Shown: positions 16,033 through 25,121, numbered from the stretch's first letter. The stretch is DNA of 64,000 nt from an uncultured Collinsella sp. (GCA_937925715.1 CALAMG010000008.1:1-64000); one strand, 5' to 3'. Notes: generated from the sequence alone by a model not told the origin. A program made the numbers and translations.

Positions 16033-16944
16033 TTACATGATTTCCATGAGCATGCTTGCGGTCGGAATGATGAGCGGGGGAAGGATGAGGACGAGCACGG
16101 CGATCAGGAAGAACACCAGCGGGACCGCCATCTTCGTCGAGAGCTTGTTGATCTGCGCTGTCAGCGCATCGTAACGCGCCTTGCGTGCAAGCTTTGCCTG
16201 CGATTCGAGGACACCTGAGATCGAGGTGCCCTTTCTGGTCGCCTCGATCAACGCCGCGCAGAAATATCCCATGAGCGGTGAATCGCATCGGCGGCGCATA
16301 TGGTCCAGGGCGTCTACGCGGGACACGCCGAGGTGCGAGATCTCCATATCGGTACGCGCGAACTCGTCTGCCAGCGGACCGAGGGCCTTGTTCTCGGCAA
16401 GCTGCCTGAATCCACGCTCCACGAGTACGCCGGCTGAGACGGAAATGGTGAGCAGTTCAAGTGCCGGTGGCAAATAGCGATCGATCTCTTCGCCGCGCGT
16501 CTTTCCCGCATGCGACAGCCAGACTCCGCAGACCGCCCATCCGCCGACGGCGCCGATGATTCCGACTAGGAGTGCCATCGCGATTCCGTATCCGCCCACG
16601 AGGGCGGCACCGGCGAGCATGATGGCGGTGAAGATCGTGATCCCGAGGGAGATGGCACGCCAGGTCGATGGGGTTATCTTTAACCCTGCCAGGTCGAGCT
16701 TGTCCTGCAGCTCTCGGGATTCCGACAGCTTGAGCGGGATGACCTTTTCGAACGCCTCTCCGGCGCGGTCGATTGCCTCGGCGATCTTCATGCGCTGCGT
16801 CGGTTTGGCGTGCATCCCCTTACGGGCGGCGATGGACATCCTGGCGCGCGCCAGCGGCTTGCGGAAGGGCTCGCCGGCGAGAGCATAAGTCATACCGCCG
16901 GCAGCACAGGCGAACAGGAGCACGAGGAGATATTGGATATTCAT
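16033..16944 (-). CDS. tadC: TadC-like pilus platform membrane protein
   Basis: A type II secretion system F-domain protein: an N-terminal membrane segment (YLLVLLFACAAGGMTYAL), a hydrophobic pair (ISLGITIFTAIMLAGAA and IAMALLVGIIGAVGGWAV), then the cytoplasmic helical F domain (LPPALELLTISVSAGVLVERGFRQLAE) and a last C-terminal membrane helix ending in LPPLIIPTASMLMEIM. In Tad systems TadB and TadC form the inner-membrane platform on which the Flp pilus is built by the ATPase TadA. It is the last gene of the operon and starts 12 bases behind tadB. Confidence 0.9.
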   Translation of the reverse strand: MNIQYLLVLLFACAAGGMTYALAGEPFRKPLARARMSIAARKGMHAKPTQRMKIAEAIDRAGEAFEKVIPLKLSESRELQDKLDLAGLKITPSTWRAISLGITIFTAIMLAGAALVGGYGIAMALLVGIIGAVGGWAVCGVWLSHAGKTRGEEIDRYLPPALELLTISVSAGVLVERGFRQLAENKALGPLADEFARTDMEISHLGVSRVDALDHMRRRCDSPLMGYFCAALIEATRKGTSISGVLESQAKLARKARYDALTAQINKLSTKMAVPLVFFLIAVLVLILPPLIIPTASMLMEIM

Positions 16945-16956
16945 TTCGATTGGCTC

Positions 16957-17862
16957 CTATTCCACGTCGATGTCTGCCATTTTGTAGATGATGACGGAGC
17001 CCGTTGCCGCAAATAGCACTACGACGATCAGCACGGGAATGCCGAGCGGGTCCTGCGTATAGAAATCATATGCCTGAGGGATGCCGACCATGATGATTGC
17101 GAACAGGATGAGCAGCATCACGATAAGCGCCTTCATGGATGCGATCACAGATGACGTCTCCGACTCGATATGCCGACGGAGCGACAACCGGGCGTCGATG
17201 GTGTCTCCGATGCGCTTGAGCGAGTCAGCTAGCGATCCGCCAACCTCCTTGTGCGAGGCCACGGCGGCCTGCAGGAGGACAAGATCCTTGCTGCCGGTTC
17301 GTTTCGCCATGTCATCGAGCGCGGCGACGATATCGCCATCGATCTGCATCGCGCCGGCACAGGCCAGGAGCTCGGATTTCAGAGGGTCGTCTGAATTCTC
17401 CCCGACAGAGCGCAAGGCTCTTTCAATCGAGGATCCGGCACGCATGTTTTCTGCGACCATGGGAAGCGACCGCGCCAATTGCTCATCGAATCGTGCTTTA
17501 CGGCTCTTTCCGCGGGAACGCACCCACAGCTCGGCAATCAGGGGTCCGATGAGGGCAAAACCGATTCCGATAAGTCCAAGGGCCATGAATCCGATGAGGG
17601 CACCCGCTCCCGCGAGCAAGACGAGGAGGAGAATCCACGTCTTGCCATTGACTTCGATACCGGCTTCCGCAAGACGCGGAAGGGGCGTGGGAACTTTTTT
17701 GTCCTTATCGTCCGACTCGCCGGTTCTAAGGGCAGTCGAATTCCTCATGCGGCGTACATCGCCGGCAGCCGACAGCCCGCAGAACAGGGAGTAGAGGCCG
17801 ACGGTGATGGAAAGCAATAGGAAGAAAACGCTCAGCATCATGATGATGACGGCAGGTTCCAT
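16957..17862 (-). CDS. tadB: TadB-like pilus platform membrane protein
   Basis: 301 residues with the same layout as TadC: N-terminal membrane helix (AVIIMMLSVFFLLLSITVGL), a membrane pair (TWILLLVLLAGAGALIGF), the F domain (LARSLPMVAENMRAGSSIERALRSVG, LVLLQAAVASHKEVGGSLADSL) and C-terminal helices. I set the start at the ATG overlapping the tadA stop (TAATG), which implies translational coupling. It should pair with TadC as the pilus platform in the cytoplasmic membrane. Confidence 0.9.
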   Translation of the reverse strand: MEPAVIIMMLSVFFLLLSITVGLYSLFCGLSAAGDVRRMRNSTALRTGESDDKDKKVPTPLPRLAEAGIEVNGKTWILLLVLLAGAGALIGFMALGLIGIGFALIGPLIAELWVRSRGKSRKARFDEQLARSLPMVAENMRAGSSIERALRSVGENSDDPLKSELLACAGAMQIDGDIVAALDDMAKRTGSKDLVLLQAAVASHKEVGGSLADSLKRIGDTIDARLSLRRHIESETSSVIASMKALIVMLLILFAIIMVGIPQAYDFYTQDPLGIPVLIVVVLFAATGSVIIYKMADIDVE

Positions 17863-19157
17863 TACCAGACACCGCCTTCGAACCAACGGGGGTCGTACTC
17901 CGCGTCCGCGTCGAGGATCTTTTCCTTTAGACGCGCCGGTTGGTATCCAGTAGCGACATGCCTACCGTTTTCCGGCGAGCCCTCCCAGTGGAACAGTTCG
18001 TTGCGGGTCACGTTACCGTCGGAAAAGCCCTCGACGGCTGTGATGGACTCGATACGGCGGTAGCCGCCCCTCCAGCGCTTCACCTGCACGACGACGTCGA
18101 TCGCGGCACCGATCTGGCGGCGGATCGCCTCCATGGTCATGTTGCCCTGGCTCTTCAGGATCATGTTCTCGATACGCGTGAATGCACCGGCGCAGTCGTT
18201 CGCATGGATCGTCGTGAGCGATCCGTCGTGACCCGTCTGCATGGCCTGAAGCATCTCGTAAGTCTCATCGTCACGGCACTCGCCGACGACGATACGGTCG
18301 GGACGCTCACGGAGTGCGCCGACCAGGAGCTCATGCATCGTAAACTCGCCCTTGCCCTCTGAGTTCGGTGGGCAGGCGACGCGGGGGATCACGATGCGCT
18401 GCTTCAGCTGCAGTTCTCGCGTATCCTCGATGGTCACGACGCGCTCGTTATAGCCGATGAAGGCGGAGAGTGCGTTCAGCATCGTGGTCTTACCGGAACC
18501 GGTGCCGCCGGAGATGATGAAGTTCGCACGGGCCTGGACGGCCGATTTGAGGAACATGTACATAGGCTCGCTCATGGCACCGCGCTCCAGCAGGTCCTCA
18601 GCGGTTAGCTTGTCCTTGCTGAATTTACGGATATTGAGCGACCAGCCGTTGGGGGAGACCTTCGGGTGGGCTGCGTGCACACGGGAGCCGTCGGCAAGGG
18701 TGGCGTCCATCTCGGGAAACGAATCGTCGCAGCGGCGGTTCGCCTCCTCGGCGATACGTCCGATAAGCCGACCGACCTCATCATGCGAGACGAGGTCGAT
18801 ACCGGGGCAATCGACGATCTGGCCGTCCACTTCGGCGCGGGCGACCGGCGTGATAAATGTTCCATTCGGCTCGACGCCGACGGGATCGATGAAGATCTCG
18901 GCAACCTTGGGATCGTCCTGCAAGGGCTGCAGGGGACCCAGACCGATGAAATCGTCAATGGTGCTTTTGATGATGTAGCCGATCCAGTTTTCGTCGGAGA
19001 TACCGAAATCGGCGCACACTTCATGGGCGACACTGTCAATCTGGGCCGGAAGCGCCTGACGGTCGATCGCGCCGCCGTCGGCCATGGTCACGCCGAGCAG
19101 GTCGCGCATCTCCTGGCGGATGCGCTCCTTGATCCTGAAAATGGTTTCGTCTGCCAT
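17862..19157 (-). CDS. tadA: TadA/CpaF pilus assembly ATPase
   Basis: A secretion ATPase of the VirB11/PulE superfamily and the motor of Flp pilus assembly. The Walker A motif is ISGGTGSGKTTMLNAL, the Asp box is near VVTIEDTRELQL, Walker B corresponds to RPDRIVVGECRDDE, and the His box is QTGHDGSLTTIHAND. The N-terminal part (IDDFIGLGPLQPLQDDPKVAEIFID) is the usual CpaF N domain. Length 431 residues is normal. It lies three bases behind the cpaB stop and overlaps tadB, so the block is tightly coupled. Confidence 0.95.
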   Translation of the reverse strand: MADETIFRIKERIRQEMRDLLGVTMADGGAIDRQALPAQIDSVAHEVCADFGISDENWIGYIIKSTIDDFIGLGPLQPLQDDPKVAEIFIDPVGVEPNGTFITPVARAEVDGQIVDCPGIDLVSHDEVGRLIGRIAEEANRRCDDSFPEMDATLADGSRVHAAHPKVSPNGWSLNIRKFSKDKLTAEDLLERGAMSEPMYMFLKSAVQARANFIISGGTGSGKTTMLNALSAFIGYNERVVTIEDTRELQLKQRIVIPRVACPPNSEGKGEFTMHELLVGALRERPDRIVVGECRDDETYEMLQAMQTGHDGSLTTIHANDCAGAFTRIENMILKSQGNMTMEAIRRQIGAAIDVVVQVKRWRGGYRRIESITAVEGFSDGNVTRNELFHWEGSPENGRHVATGYQPARLKEKILDADAEYDPRWFEGGVW

Positions 19158-19160
19158 GGG

Positions 19161-20657
19161 CTACTCACCGCTCTCGGTGGTATCGGCAGAAGAGGGCAGG
19201 GTAAGGGTAAGGCCACCGGCGGTACGGATCTTACCTGCCTGCTCGGGCGTGACTTCGAGCGTCACGGTGCTATATCCGTCGGAGGAGCCGCTACCGGAGC
19301 TGAAGTTGCCGTCGAGGGCTGCGATGCGTACGGAGTCGGCGATGACGGTGAACCCATCGCCGCCGAGGGAGCCGTCGTTGGGCTGGATGACCTTGACCCT
19401 GTCGTTTACACGGAGCATGCCGCCCATGCCGGACTGGGCATCGACGGAGATGGTCACGGCCTCCATGCCGTCCCCGATCGCGGCGGCAAGGGACTCAGGG
19501 TTGTCCTTACCGGCAGTCGATGCATTGGTGAGCTGGGAGCCCTTGGCGATGTACTGGGTTGCGACGCGACCGACGGGAGTCTTGGAGGAGTCGTCGATAT
19601 CCTTCTTGGTGATTGCGCCGTCCGCCACCGTGCTGTTCGGGACGGAGACGAAGGCGAGGTCGCTTGCGGAGATCTCGTCGCCGGCGTGGATGGTCTTCGT
19701 GGCTGCGACGACTTCGGTGGTGCCGGAGAACGCTTCTGCGATTCGATTGTTGGCGTCGATCTCCGATACGACGGCGACACCTCCCGCGAGGACGGCGATG
19801 ACAGCGAGGCCGGCGGTGACCTTCTGCAGGCGGGAGACCTTCACGGCGATCTTCTCCATGCCCGTGAGGCTCGGAGCATTGGGAGATGTGGCGCCGCGGC
19901 GGCCGGCTGCCTTCTTTTGGGCTTTCGCTTCCTTGGCTTCTTCTTTGGCCTTCTTCTTCTCGGCCTTGCGTTCGGCACGGGACGGCTTCGATGGCTTTGC
20001 AGGCTTCTCGCGCTTCTTTTTCGGCTCCTGTTCCTCAGTAGGTTCAGAATCGGTAAAGAAGCTGGAGGACTCCATCTCGTTGACGGGAATGTACTTGTCG
20101 GTCTCCTGTGGGGGATTATACGGAAGGGGCGAGGCCTGATGGTACGCGGTTTCCGGTTCTGGCTGGGATGCGGTGGCATCCTGCGCCGGAAGCGTGGCAG
20201 TCGTGTCGGGTGCCGGCTGGCGATACGGATTCACGGCAGGGGAGGGCTGGTCGTAGACCGGATGCGGCTCGGGTGCCGATGCAGCCGGAACAAATGCAGG
20301 CGGCTCATAGGGGGCGGGGTGCTGCACTGTAGGTGTCTGAGGGTGCTGCGGAACCGTCTCTTGAGCCTTCTTGGCAACCGTATCGGGCGTCGGGGCGGCA
20401 TATGCCGGTGTAGCCGGAACCTGCGGCTGATAGCAAGGTGCGGCAGCCGCGACCGATGCCTGCTGGGACATGCCCGGCTGGCTGGCGGCTTGAGGCGCGG
20501 GAGGCTCGGGCTGCGGAGCCTGTGCAGTCTGCGCGGCGTGCATCGCCTTGTAGGATGCGGCGTGGAGATTCGCGATCAGGGCGGCTGCATCGCCTGCCGA
20601 AAGCTCGCCTGAACGGACTTTCGCGAGGATCGCATCGGTATCGTTGGTGTCTGGCAT
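19161..20657 (-). CDS. cpaB: CpaB/RcpC-like pilus protein with SAF domain and cytoplasmic N-extension
   Basis: The C-terminal half is the RcpC/CpaB layout: one membrane helix (VTAGLAVIAVLAGGVAVVS, about residue 275), then a SAF domain (TKTIHAGDEISASDLAFVSV, PVGRVATQYIAKGSQLT) and the RcpC region (SVDAQSGMGGMLRVNDRVKVI). The first 190 residues are unusual: a short helix ILAKVRSGELSAGDAAALIA, then a Gln/Pro/Ala-rich linker. The VirB4 protein of the conjugation operon begins with the same kind of helix (IMAKVAAGEIDAATATELIA) and the same kind of linker. CpaB proteins guide or anchor the pilus; this one may be tied to the conjugation machine through the shared N-terminal element, which is inference. 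Confidence 0.85.
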   Translation of the reverse strand: MPDTNDTDAILAKVRSGELSAGDAAALIANLHAASYKAMHAAQTAQAPQPEPPAPQAASQPGMSQQASVAAAAPCYQPQVPATPAYAAPTPDTVAKKAQETVPQHPQTPTVQHPAPYEPPAFVPAASAPEPHPVYDQPSPAVNPYRQPAPDTTATLPAQDATASQPEPETAYHQASPLPYNPPQETDKYIPVNEMESSSFFTDSEPTEEQEPKKKREKPAKPSKPSRAERKAEKKKAKEEAKEAKAQKKAAGRRGATSPNAPSLTGMEKIAVKVSRLQKVTAGLAVIAVLAGGVAVVSEIDANNRIAEAFSGTTEVVAATKTIHAGDEISASDLAFVSVPNSTVADGAITKKDIDDSSKTPVGRVATQYIAKGSQLTNASTAGKDNPESLAAAIGDGMEAVTISVDAQSGMGGMLRVNDRVKVIQPNDGSLGGDGFTVIADSVRIAALDGNFSSGSGSSDGYSTVTLEVTPEQAGKIRTAGGLTLTLPSSADTTESGE

Positions 20658-20712
20658 GGTGTTCCTTTCTCGCTTTCCTGTGTAGAGATGCCGTCAGACA
20701 CGCGGCATAGCA

Positions 20713-20756
20713 AAAGGATATCAGGCATTGGCACATGATGTCGCCTGATATCCTTT
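20713..20756 (-). terminator. long hairpin between pilin-like genes and cpaB
   Basis: AAAGGATATCAGGC and GCCTGATATCCTTT form a perfect 14-base stem with a 16-base loop; on the minus strand TTTTG follows. It may end transcripts of the minor pilins or lower read-through into cpaB-tadABC. Confidence 0.65.
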
Positions 20757-20777
20757 CATTTTAGCTCATTGGGAAGG

Positions 20778-21380
20778 CTATTTATTGTTCGTTGCCTGGT
20801 TGACGGCTGTTTTCATCTCGTCGATCACTTCTTGCGGAAGCTCTTTCGTGGACGTGAACTCCTCGTATTCGGGAGTGTCCGAACCGGCTTTGAAGGAATA
20901 CTTTCCGTTACCCGAATCCGCCGGTCTCCATGCCTTTCCCGCAGTGTAGGGGACGGCATGTGCCGTGACGTGCGCTCCGATGGGGATATTGAAATCTCCG
21001 AGCGAATAGGTCGCAAAGTATCCTTTCAAGGACGATTTCGTCTGGATGCCCCAGGCCCACGCGCGTTTGCTCTGGGGGACAGCCGAGGAGGGGGCTTCAT
21101 AGAACCAGACCTCGACTTCGCCGTTGAACCCGTTGGCACGCAGGGACTTGACGGCCGCGGTCGCGATTGCGAGACCGGGGTCATCGGAGTTCTTCGCGAC
21201 AAGGAGGTTCTGCGACGCCATGGTGGCGTCCCTGGCTGCGGAGCAGTCATTTGTCTGGGCGTTCTGCTGGTCGAGGGCTGCGGAGAGCTCGAATGCGAAG
21301 CCGAGTGCAATGAGGAGTACGAGCATGATGATGACGTTCAGGATGTTGATTGCGCCGGATTCGCTGTGGACGCGCGTCAT
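20778..21380 (-). CDS. TadE/TadF-like minor pilin 3
   Basis: 200 residues; a short basic start (MTRVHSESGAINILN) leads into one hydrophobic helix (IIMLVLLIALGFAFELSAAL) and a soluble outer domain. SESGAINI is a prepilin-peptidase-type junction, and the layout is that of Tad pseudopilins. It overlaps the upstream minor pilin gene by four bases. Its outer domain (VEVWFYEAPSSAVPQ) has no known family. Probably part of the pilus tip or base. Confidence 0.75.
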   Translation of the reverse strand: MTRVHSESGAINILNVIIMLVLLIALGFAFELSAALDQQNAQTNDCSAARDATMASQNLLVAKNSDDPGLAIATAAVKSLRANGFNGEVEVWFYEAPSSAVPQSKRAWAWGIQTKSSLKGYFATYSLGDFNIPIGAHVTAHAVPYTAGKAWRPADSGNGKYSFKAGSDTPEYEEFTSTKELPQEVIDEMKTAVNQATNNK

Positions 21381-21865
21381 CGCGACACCTCCATTTTCTC
21401 GGAAACCGGGACCTCCACTTTGATCGTTTTCGACATCTTGATACCGTCGAAGCTGCCGACCGAAATCAGGGTCGGGATTTTATAGTCGACGGTCGATTCG
21501 AGAAGCGCCGTGGTGCTTGATTTCGAGATGGTCGTGATTCCCGTGGAACCGGTATCGGTGACGGTGGCCTCATCGGACCTGTCCGAATAGGAGACCTTGG
21601 AGTTCGTCACGGTGATGTTGTCCTTGACGATACCCGGCGTGTTCGATGCGAGTTCGTCCTTTACCGCCTGGTTTACATTTCCGGATGCGATTGCGGCGGA
21701 GAAATCGGACTTCATCGCGGCCGACTCGATTGCGGCGCTCATCGCGGTGCCCTCATATGCTATCAGGCAAACTTGGATAAGGCAGAATGCGAGGACGATG
21801 AGCATGGGGAGGACGATGGCGGCCTCGAGGACTTCCGAGCCTCTTTCAGAATGGGTCCTTACCAC
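21377..21865 (-). CDS. TadE-like minor pilin 2, GTG start
   Basis: The GTG at 21865 is chosen because GGAGG stands nine bases before it and because it overlaps the stop of the upstream gene (GTGGTAA). The start MVRTHSERGSEVLEAAIVLP followed by MLIVLAFCLIQVCLIAYEGT is a typical TadE N-terminus: positively charged leader, cleavage junction with Glu at position +5 type, and the long pilin helix. The outer domain is rich in Ser and Thr. Translationally coupled to both neighbours. Confidence 0.8.
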   Translation of the reverse strand: MVRTHSERGSEVLEAAIVLPMLIVLAFCLIQVCLIAYEGTAMSAAIESAAMKSDFSAAIASGNVNQAVKDELASNTPGIVKDNITVTNSKVSYSDRSDEATVTDTGSTGITTISKSSTTALLESTVDYKIPTLISVGSFDGIKMSKTIKVEVPVSEKMEVSR

Positions 21866-22374
21866 GAGGACGCACCTCCTTCCACCGTTGCATCCTTTAA
21901 CTCCACGGCATTGGATTCGATCGTCATGCCGCCTCCGAACCCTCCGGCGGCATAGATCGCATCGCCGAGGACGGTCTGTGGCTGGATGGTCACGGATACG
22001 GTCGCGGTGCATTTCCGGGTGGAGACATTCGACTCCCTGTCCGTATAGGACGATCCGTTTAAATCGGGAATCCGGTGCGTGTACGCTTCCCTCTCGGCAT
22101 CCGAGACATCTGTCTCGATCTTCATGTTTTCAGCGAAAAAAGAGGAGGCGGCATTTACGGCCGCCTCCTTAGCTGATGAGGCATCGCCGCTGGGGTTTAC
22201 GGCGAGCTCTCGGGCGGCTGCATGGGCGGCGTTGTCGACAGCGGTTGTCGCCGCCGAAATCTGGCCGAATTCCATGGCAGCCATGGCAAAAATCAGGAGG
22301 AACGGGACACCGAGCGCAAATTCGATGATTGCGGCGCCCGATTCGGACTCCGGTTTCTTGAAGATGCCTTTCAC
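21859..22374 (-). CDS. tadE: TadE-like minor pilin 1
   Basis: 171 residues. ESESGAAIIEFALGVPFLLI is the best match to the TadE consensus: short leader, Gly/Ala-Ala junction, Glu five residues on, then the hydrophobic helix (FLLIFAMAAMEFGQISAATT). The outer domain contains Cys and a Gly-rich loop (YAAGGFGGG). Located between the major pilin gene and the two other minor pilins. Confidence 0.85.
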   Translation of the reverse strand: MKGIFKKPESESGAAIIEFALGVPFLLIFAMAAMEFGQISAATTAVDNAAHAAARELAVNPSGDASSAKEAAVNAASSFFAENMKIETDVSDAEREAYTHRIPDLNGSSYTDRESNVSTRKCTATVSVTIQPQTVLGDAIYAAGGFGGGMTIESNAVELKDATVEGGASSW

Positions 22375-22422
22375 GTCCAGTTCCTCCTTGGTTGCACATT
22401 TCTCGATTCTCGAAACAAATAC

Positions 22423-22446
22423 CTTAGTAGTATGGTATTATGCTAT
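22423..22446. promoter_or_regulatory. motif-A-like palindromic stretch upstream of tadE
   Basis: TAGTAGTATGGTATTATGCT lies between flp and the minor pilin genes. On the minus strand it offers CATAAT as -10. It may allow the minor pilin genes to be read separately from flp. Confidence 0.4.
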
Positions 22447-22465
22447 CAGAGAGAAAGGAGGTTGA

Positions 22466-22690
22466 CTACTTGCCAACGCCGTTGATCGAGGTATTGGCTG
22501 CGTTGCGGGCAGAATCGAACCAGGAGGAGATGGAGGCGCCAGTCTTGGTCATCTGCTTCTGCATCTGGTTGCCGAAGGCGATCAGAGCAGCGCCGATGAT
22601 GACGGCGACAATGGCAACGATGACGTACTCGACGGTGTCGGCGCCGCCGGCGATCTCACCGGCATAGACGCGATTGCGGATAGAATTCAT
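22466..22690 (-). CDS. flp: Flp-type major pilin
   Basis: 74 residues with the Flp layout: short basic leader (MNSIRNRVYAGEIAGG), junction before ADTVEYVIVAIVAVIIG with the conserved Glu-Tyr, one long hydrophobic helix, and a short hydrophilic tail with NAANTSINGVGK. Flp pilins are cleaved by the TadV peptidase and polymerised by TadA/B/C. The leader is longer and more charged than in many Flp proteins. A single pilin gene is present. Its ATG is preceded by AAGGAG. Confidence 0.88.
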   Translation of the reverse strand: MNSIRNRVYAGEIAGGADTVEYVIVAIVAVIIGAALIAFGNQMQKQMTKTGASISSWFDSARNAANTSINGVGK

Positions 22691-22803
22691 GGGAATTCTC
22701 CTTCCTTTGTGTCCATTCGGACGGTTGCAAAGACTCTATTCTCAGTTGTTCCTCGCAGATCGGCTACTCCTAACTTCTCTGCGGGGGACAGCGGGATAGA
22801 CTG

Positions 22804-23835
22804 CTACATGATACACCCAAGGGGCACGCCGGTGCAAAGCCAGACGAGCAGGAAAGGCCCCATGGGTACGCGGCTTTTAAGGGTGATCTCTTTCGCACGG
22901 TAGCGGGGGATGTAGTTGGCGAGCATGGCGATGCACATCGCGCCCATGCCGTATACCGTGCCGTGGAACCCGCATGCCGTCGCGATTGCCGGGACGAGCC
23001 TGCGATCGCCGGCACCGACTGCATCGGCGCCGCCGGTGATGCGGAAGAGATGGTTGGTGATGGCGAAAATCGCATAGATTCCCACACCGCACAGCAGGTT
23101 GCCGATCAGTCCGCTTACACCGCCGTGCCCGAACGCCGTAAGTACGGCGAGAGGGTATGTGGCGATAGACAGGCCGAAGGGCAGAACGCGTGAGCGCTGG
23201 TCGCACATCGCGCCGACTGCCGTGACGAGAATCGAGGTAATCCCGCCGAGAAGAAACAGCAGCGGGGAGTGGAGGTTGCCGGTCATCCCGACATAGCAGG
23301 TCGCGGCGGTACCGAGACCGACGGCAAGGGAAAGCATGGCGGAGGTCATCTTGGAGACCGGTGCGACGTAGCGGGCACGGTACTCCTCGACGGTCTCATA
23401 ATCATCGAGATTCACGCCATCTGGCATGCGGCTACCCGTCTCGATAAGCGCCTCGACTTTCTCACGCATGAGTTCCTTGGTGCGGACGAGCCTCATGGCA
23501 TCGAGCCACCAAATCGCAAGGTCCCGTTCCTCGCGTTTCTCGGCGCGTTTGCTCGGTTCGCGGTCTGGATTCTCCACCTTGAACTTCTTGTAGACTTCAA
23601 GGTTCTCATCCCACCAGGAAAGGATCGCATCGCGCTTGCGGCCCAGGATGCGCCCGCTGATGGCTGGGAGGGCGAGGCTGCACACGCAGCCCGTCAAGCC
23701 GCCTGCGACGATTGCCGCGACAGGTGACTTTGTGAGCATGCCGAGTTCGATAGTGAGGGTTTCGCTCGCAGCGAGGAAGGCGACAGGCGTCGCGTCATAT
23801 GCCTCCCCACAAGAGGGCTTCATGGTTTCATTCAT
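22804..23835 (-). CDS. tadV: TadV/PilD-like prepilin peptidase
   Basis: A polytopic membrane protein with the two Asp motifs of A24 prepilin peptidases: MCDQRSRVLPFG in the middle and GAGDRRLVPAIA near the end. The first 100 residues hold membrane segments and a long cytoplasmic loop (DREPSKRAEKREERDLAIW) not usual for the small TadV, making 343 residues. I took the ATG at 23835 behind AAGGAAAG. It is the first gene of the operon and has a promoter (TTGAAT, about 17 bases, TATAAT) near 23870-23900. Confidence 0.85.
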   Translation of the reverse strand: MNETMKPSCGEAYDATPVAFLAASETLTIELGMLTKSPVAAIVAGGLTGCVCSLALPAISGRILGRKRDAILSWWDENLEVYKKFKVENPDREPSKRAEKREERDLAIWWLDAMRLVRTKELMREKVEALIETGSRMPDGVNLDDYETVEEYRARYVAPVSKMTSAMLSLAVGLGTAATCYVGMTGNLHSPLLFLLGGITSILVTAVGAMCDQRSRVLPFGLSIATYPLAVLTAFGHGGVSGLIGNLLCGVGIYAIFAITNHLFRITGGADAVGAGDRRLVPAIATACGFHGTVYGMGAMCIAMLANYIPRYRAKEITLKSRVPMGPFLLVWLCTGVPLGCIM

Positions 23836-23863
23836 AAACACGCACTTTCCTTTTGGTGTTTCT

Positions 23864-23903
23864 CTTGGGCTATTATACCGACTTCGTCTCATAATTCAAT
23901 GAG
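23864..23903 (-). promoter_or_regulatory. promoter of the Tad pilus operon
   Basis: On the minus strand TTGAAT is followed about 17 bases on by TATAAT (CGGTATAATAGCCC), some 30 bases before the tadV start. Confidence 0.65.
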
Positions 23904-24014
23904 CAGATGTCGCGAAATTATTTCTTATCAAAACCGTCGTAAAACCCTGGTTTCAACTACGTGGATATAAGACGGTAGATATTATGCAGCTCAATACTGT
24001 ATAATATCTATACC

Positions 24015-24407
24015 ATGAAGTACAAGAGTAATCGCAACATAGTTTTCTCCTGCAGCTACCATGTGGTCTTCTGCCCGAAGTACCGTCGGCCCGTCCTCGT
24101 GGACGGAGTCGACGAGCGCTTCAAGGAGATCGCATGGGAAGTCGCCGACGAGCTCGGGTTCGAGATCGCCGAGATGGAGGTCATGCCCGACCATGTCCAC
24201 CTGCTCCTGTCAATCGATCCCCAGCTGAGCGTCCACCGGGCGATCAAGCGCATCAAGGGGAGGTCAAGCCACGACCTGCGCGAGGAGTTCCCGTGGCTCA
24301 AGAGCCGCATACCGACGCTCTGGACGAACAGCTACTTCGTGTCGACCGTGGGAGGTGCACCGCTCGCGCAGGTGAGGAAATACATAGAGAGACAGAAGGA
24401 GGTCTAG
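24015..24407 (+). CDS. tnpA: IS605-type Y1 transposase TnpA
   Basis: 130 residues, complete. HUH site MPDHVHLLLSI, catalytic tyrosine in QVRKYIERQKEV, and the FVSTVGG segment. It starts 10 bases behind a TATAAT box in the left end of the element. The gene stops three bases before the partner tnpB start. It is likely able to act, although the accompanying tnpB is damaged. A broken sister copy lies at the left edge of the window. Confidence 0.93.
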   Translation: MKYKSNRNIVFSCSYHVVFCPKYRRPVLVDGVDERFKEIAWEVADELGFEIAEMEVMPDHVHLLLSIDPQLSVHRAIKRIKGRSSHDLREEFPWLKSRIPTLWTNSYFVSTVGGAPLAQVRKYIERQKEV

Positions 24408-24410
24408 CCG

Positions 24411-25055
24411 ATGGAACGCGGGTTCAAATACCGAATCTACCCGAATGAGTCACAGCGCGACCAGATCGCGCGGACGTTCGGTTGCTGCCGCTTCGTGTAC
24501 AACCGCGCCCTCGATGTCAAGAAGACCGCCTACAGCGAGACCGGGAAGAGTATCGCCACCAATGATCTGATCAAGATGATCCCTGCGTGGAAGCGCGACC
24601 CCGAGACCTCCTGGCTCGCGCAAGTGGACTCCATGGCGCTCCAGCAGTCCATCCGCGACCTCGACCGCGCCTACAGGAACTTCTTCCGACGCGTGCGCGA
24701 GGGCGGGAAGCCGGGCTTCCCCAAGTTCAAGTCGCGCCGGCACGCCCGGCAGTCGTACCGCACCAACGGCGGCAAGGTCCTCGACCGCAACCATATCGCG
24801 CTGCCGAAGCTCGGGAATGTCTCCGTTCTTCGAGACGGCTATATCGATAATTGTGCAGACGGACCTGACGTAGATTATTACGATCGGGACGAACTGGCTT
24901 CCCTCATTGGCGACCGTTATGATGCGAAGTATCCCGCGACCTTATCCAAAGCGGCGGACCGCAGCCTGTCACATAGGCAGGAAGTCAGCCGCAACGCGGC
25001 CGAATTGCTCAATGATGGAAAACAGGTTAAAGAGACTCCAACCCAGGAGTATTAA
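24411..25055 (+). pseudogene. tnpB: tnpB N-terminus fused in frame to the tail of a tagged accessory gene
   Basis: Residues 1 to about 138 are TnpB (MERGFKYRIYPN, WLAQVDSMALQQSIRDLDRA, PGFPKFKSRRHARQSYRT). The catalytic RuvC and zinc-finger parts are gone. From about base 24825 the frame continues without a stop into unrelated sequence (YDRDELASLIGDRYDAKY) that ends in the tag LSHRQEVSRNAAELL (24966-25010). This second part is the end of another member of the tagged family whose beginning was lost when the IS inserted and a deletion joined them. The frame is open throughout, so a chimeric 214-residue protein may be made, but it cannot be an active TnpB. Confidence 0.85.
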
Positions 25056-25083
25056 CCGAAAACGGCATATGGAGCCATACCGA

Positions 25084-25121
25084 GAAAGTCCCTTGCACGG
25101 GTTAACGTGCGGGGGACTTTC
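25084..25121. terminator. bidirectional terminator between convergent genes
   Basis: GAAAGTCCC/GGGACTTTC enclose GCACG/CGTGC; T-rich sequence follows on the plus strand (CCCTCTTTT). It overlaps the last codons of the minus-strand gene. Confidence 0.75.

Noticed and set aside
18666..20612. Long plus-strand open frame of about 650 codons, Gly/Arg/Leu-rich
   Set aside because: It runs opposite tadA and cpaB, whose domains are unmistakable, and its composition is that of an antisense shadow.
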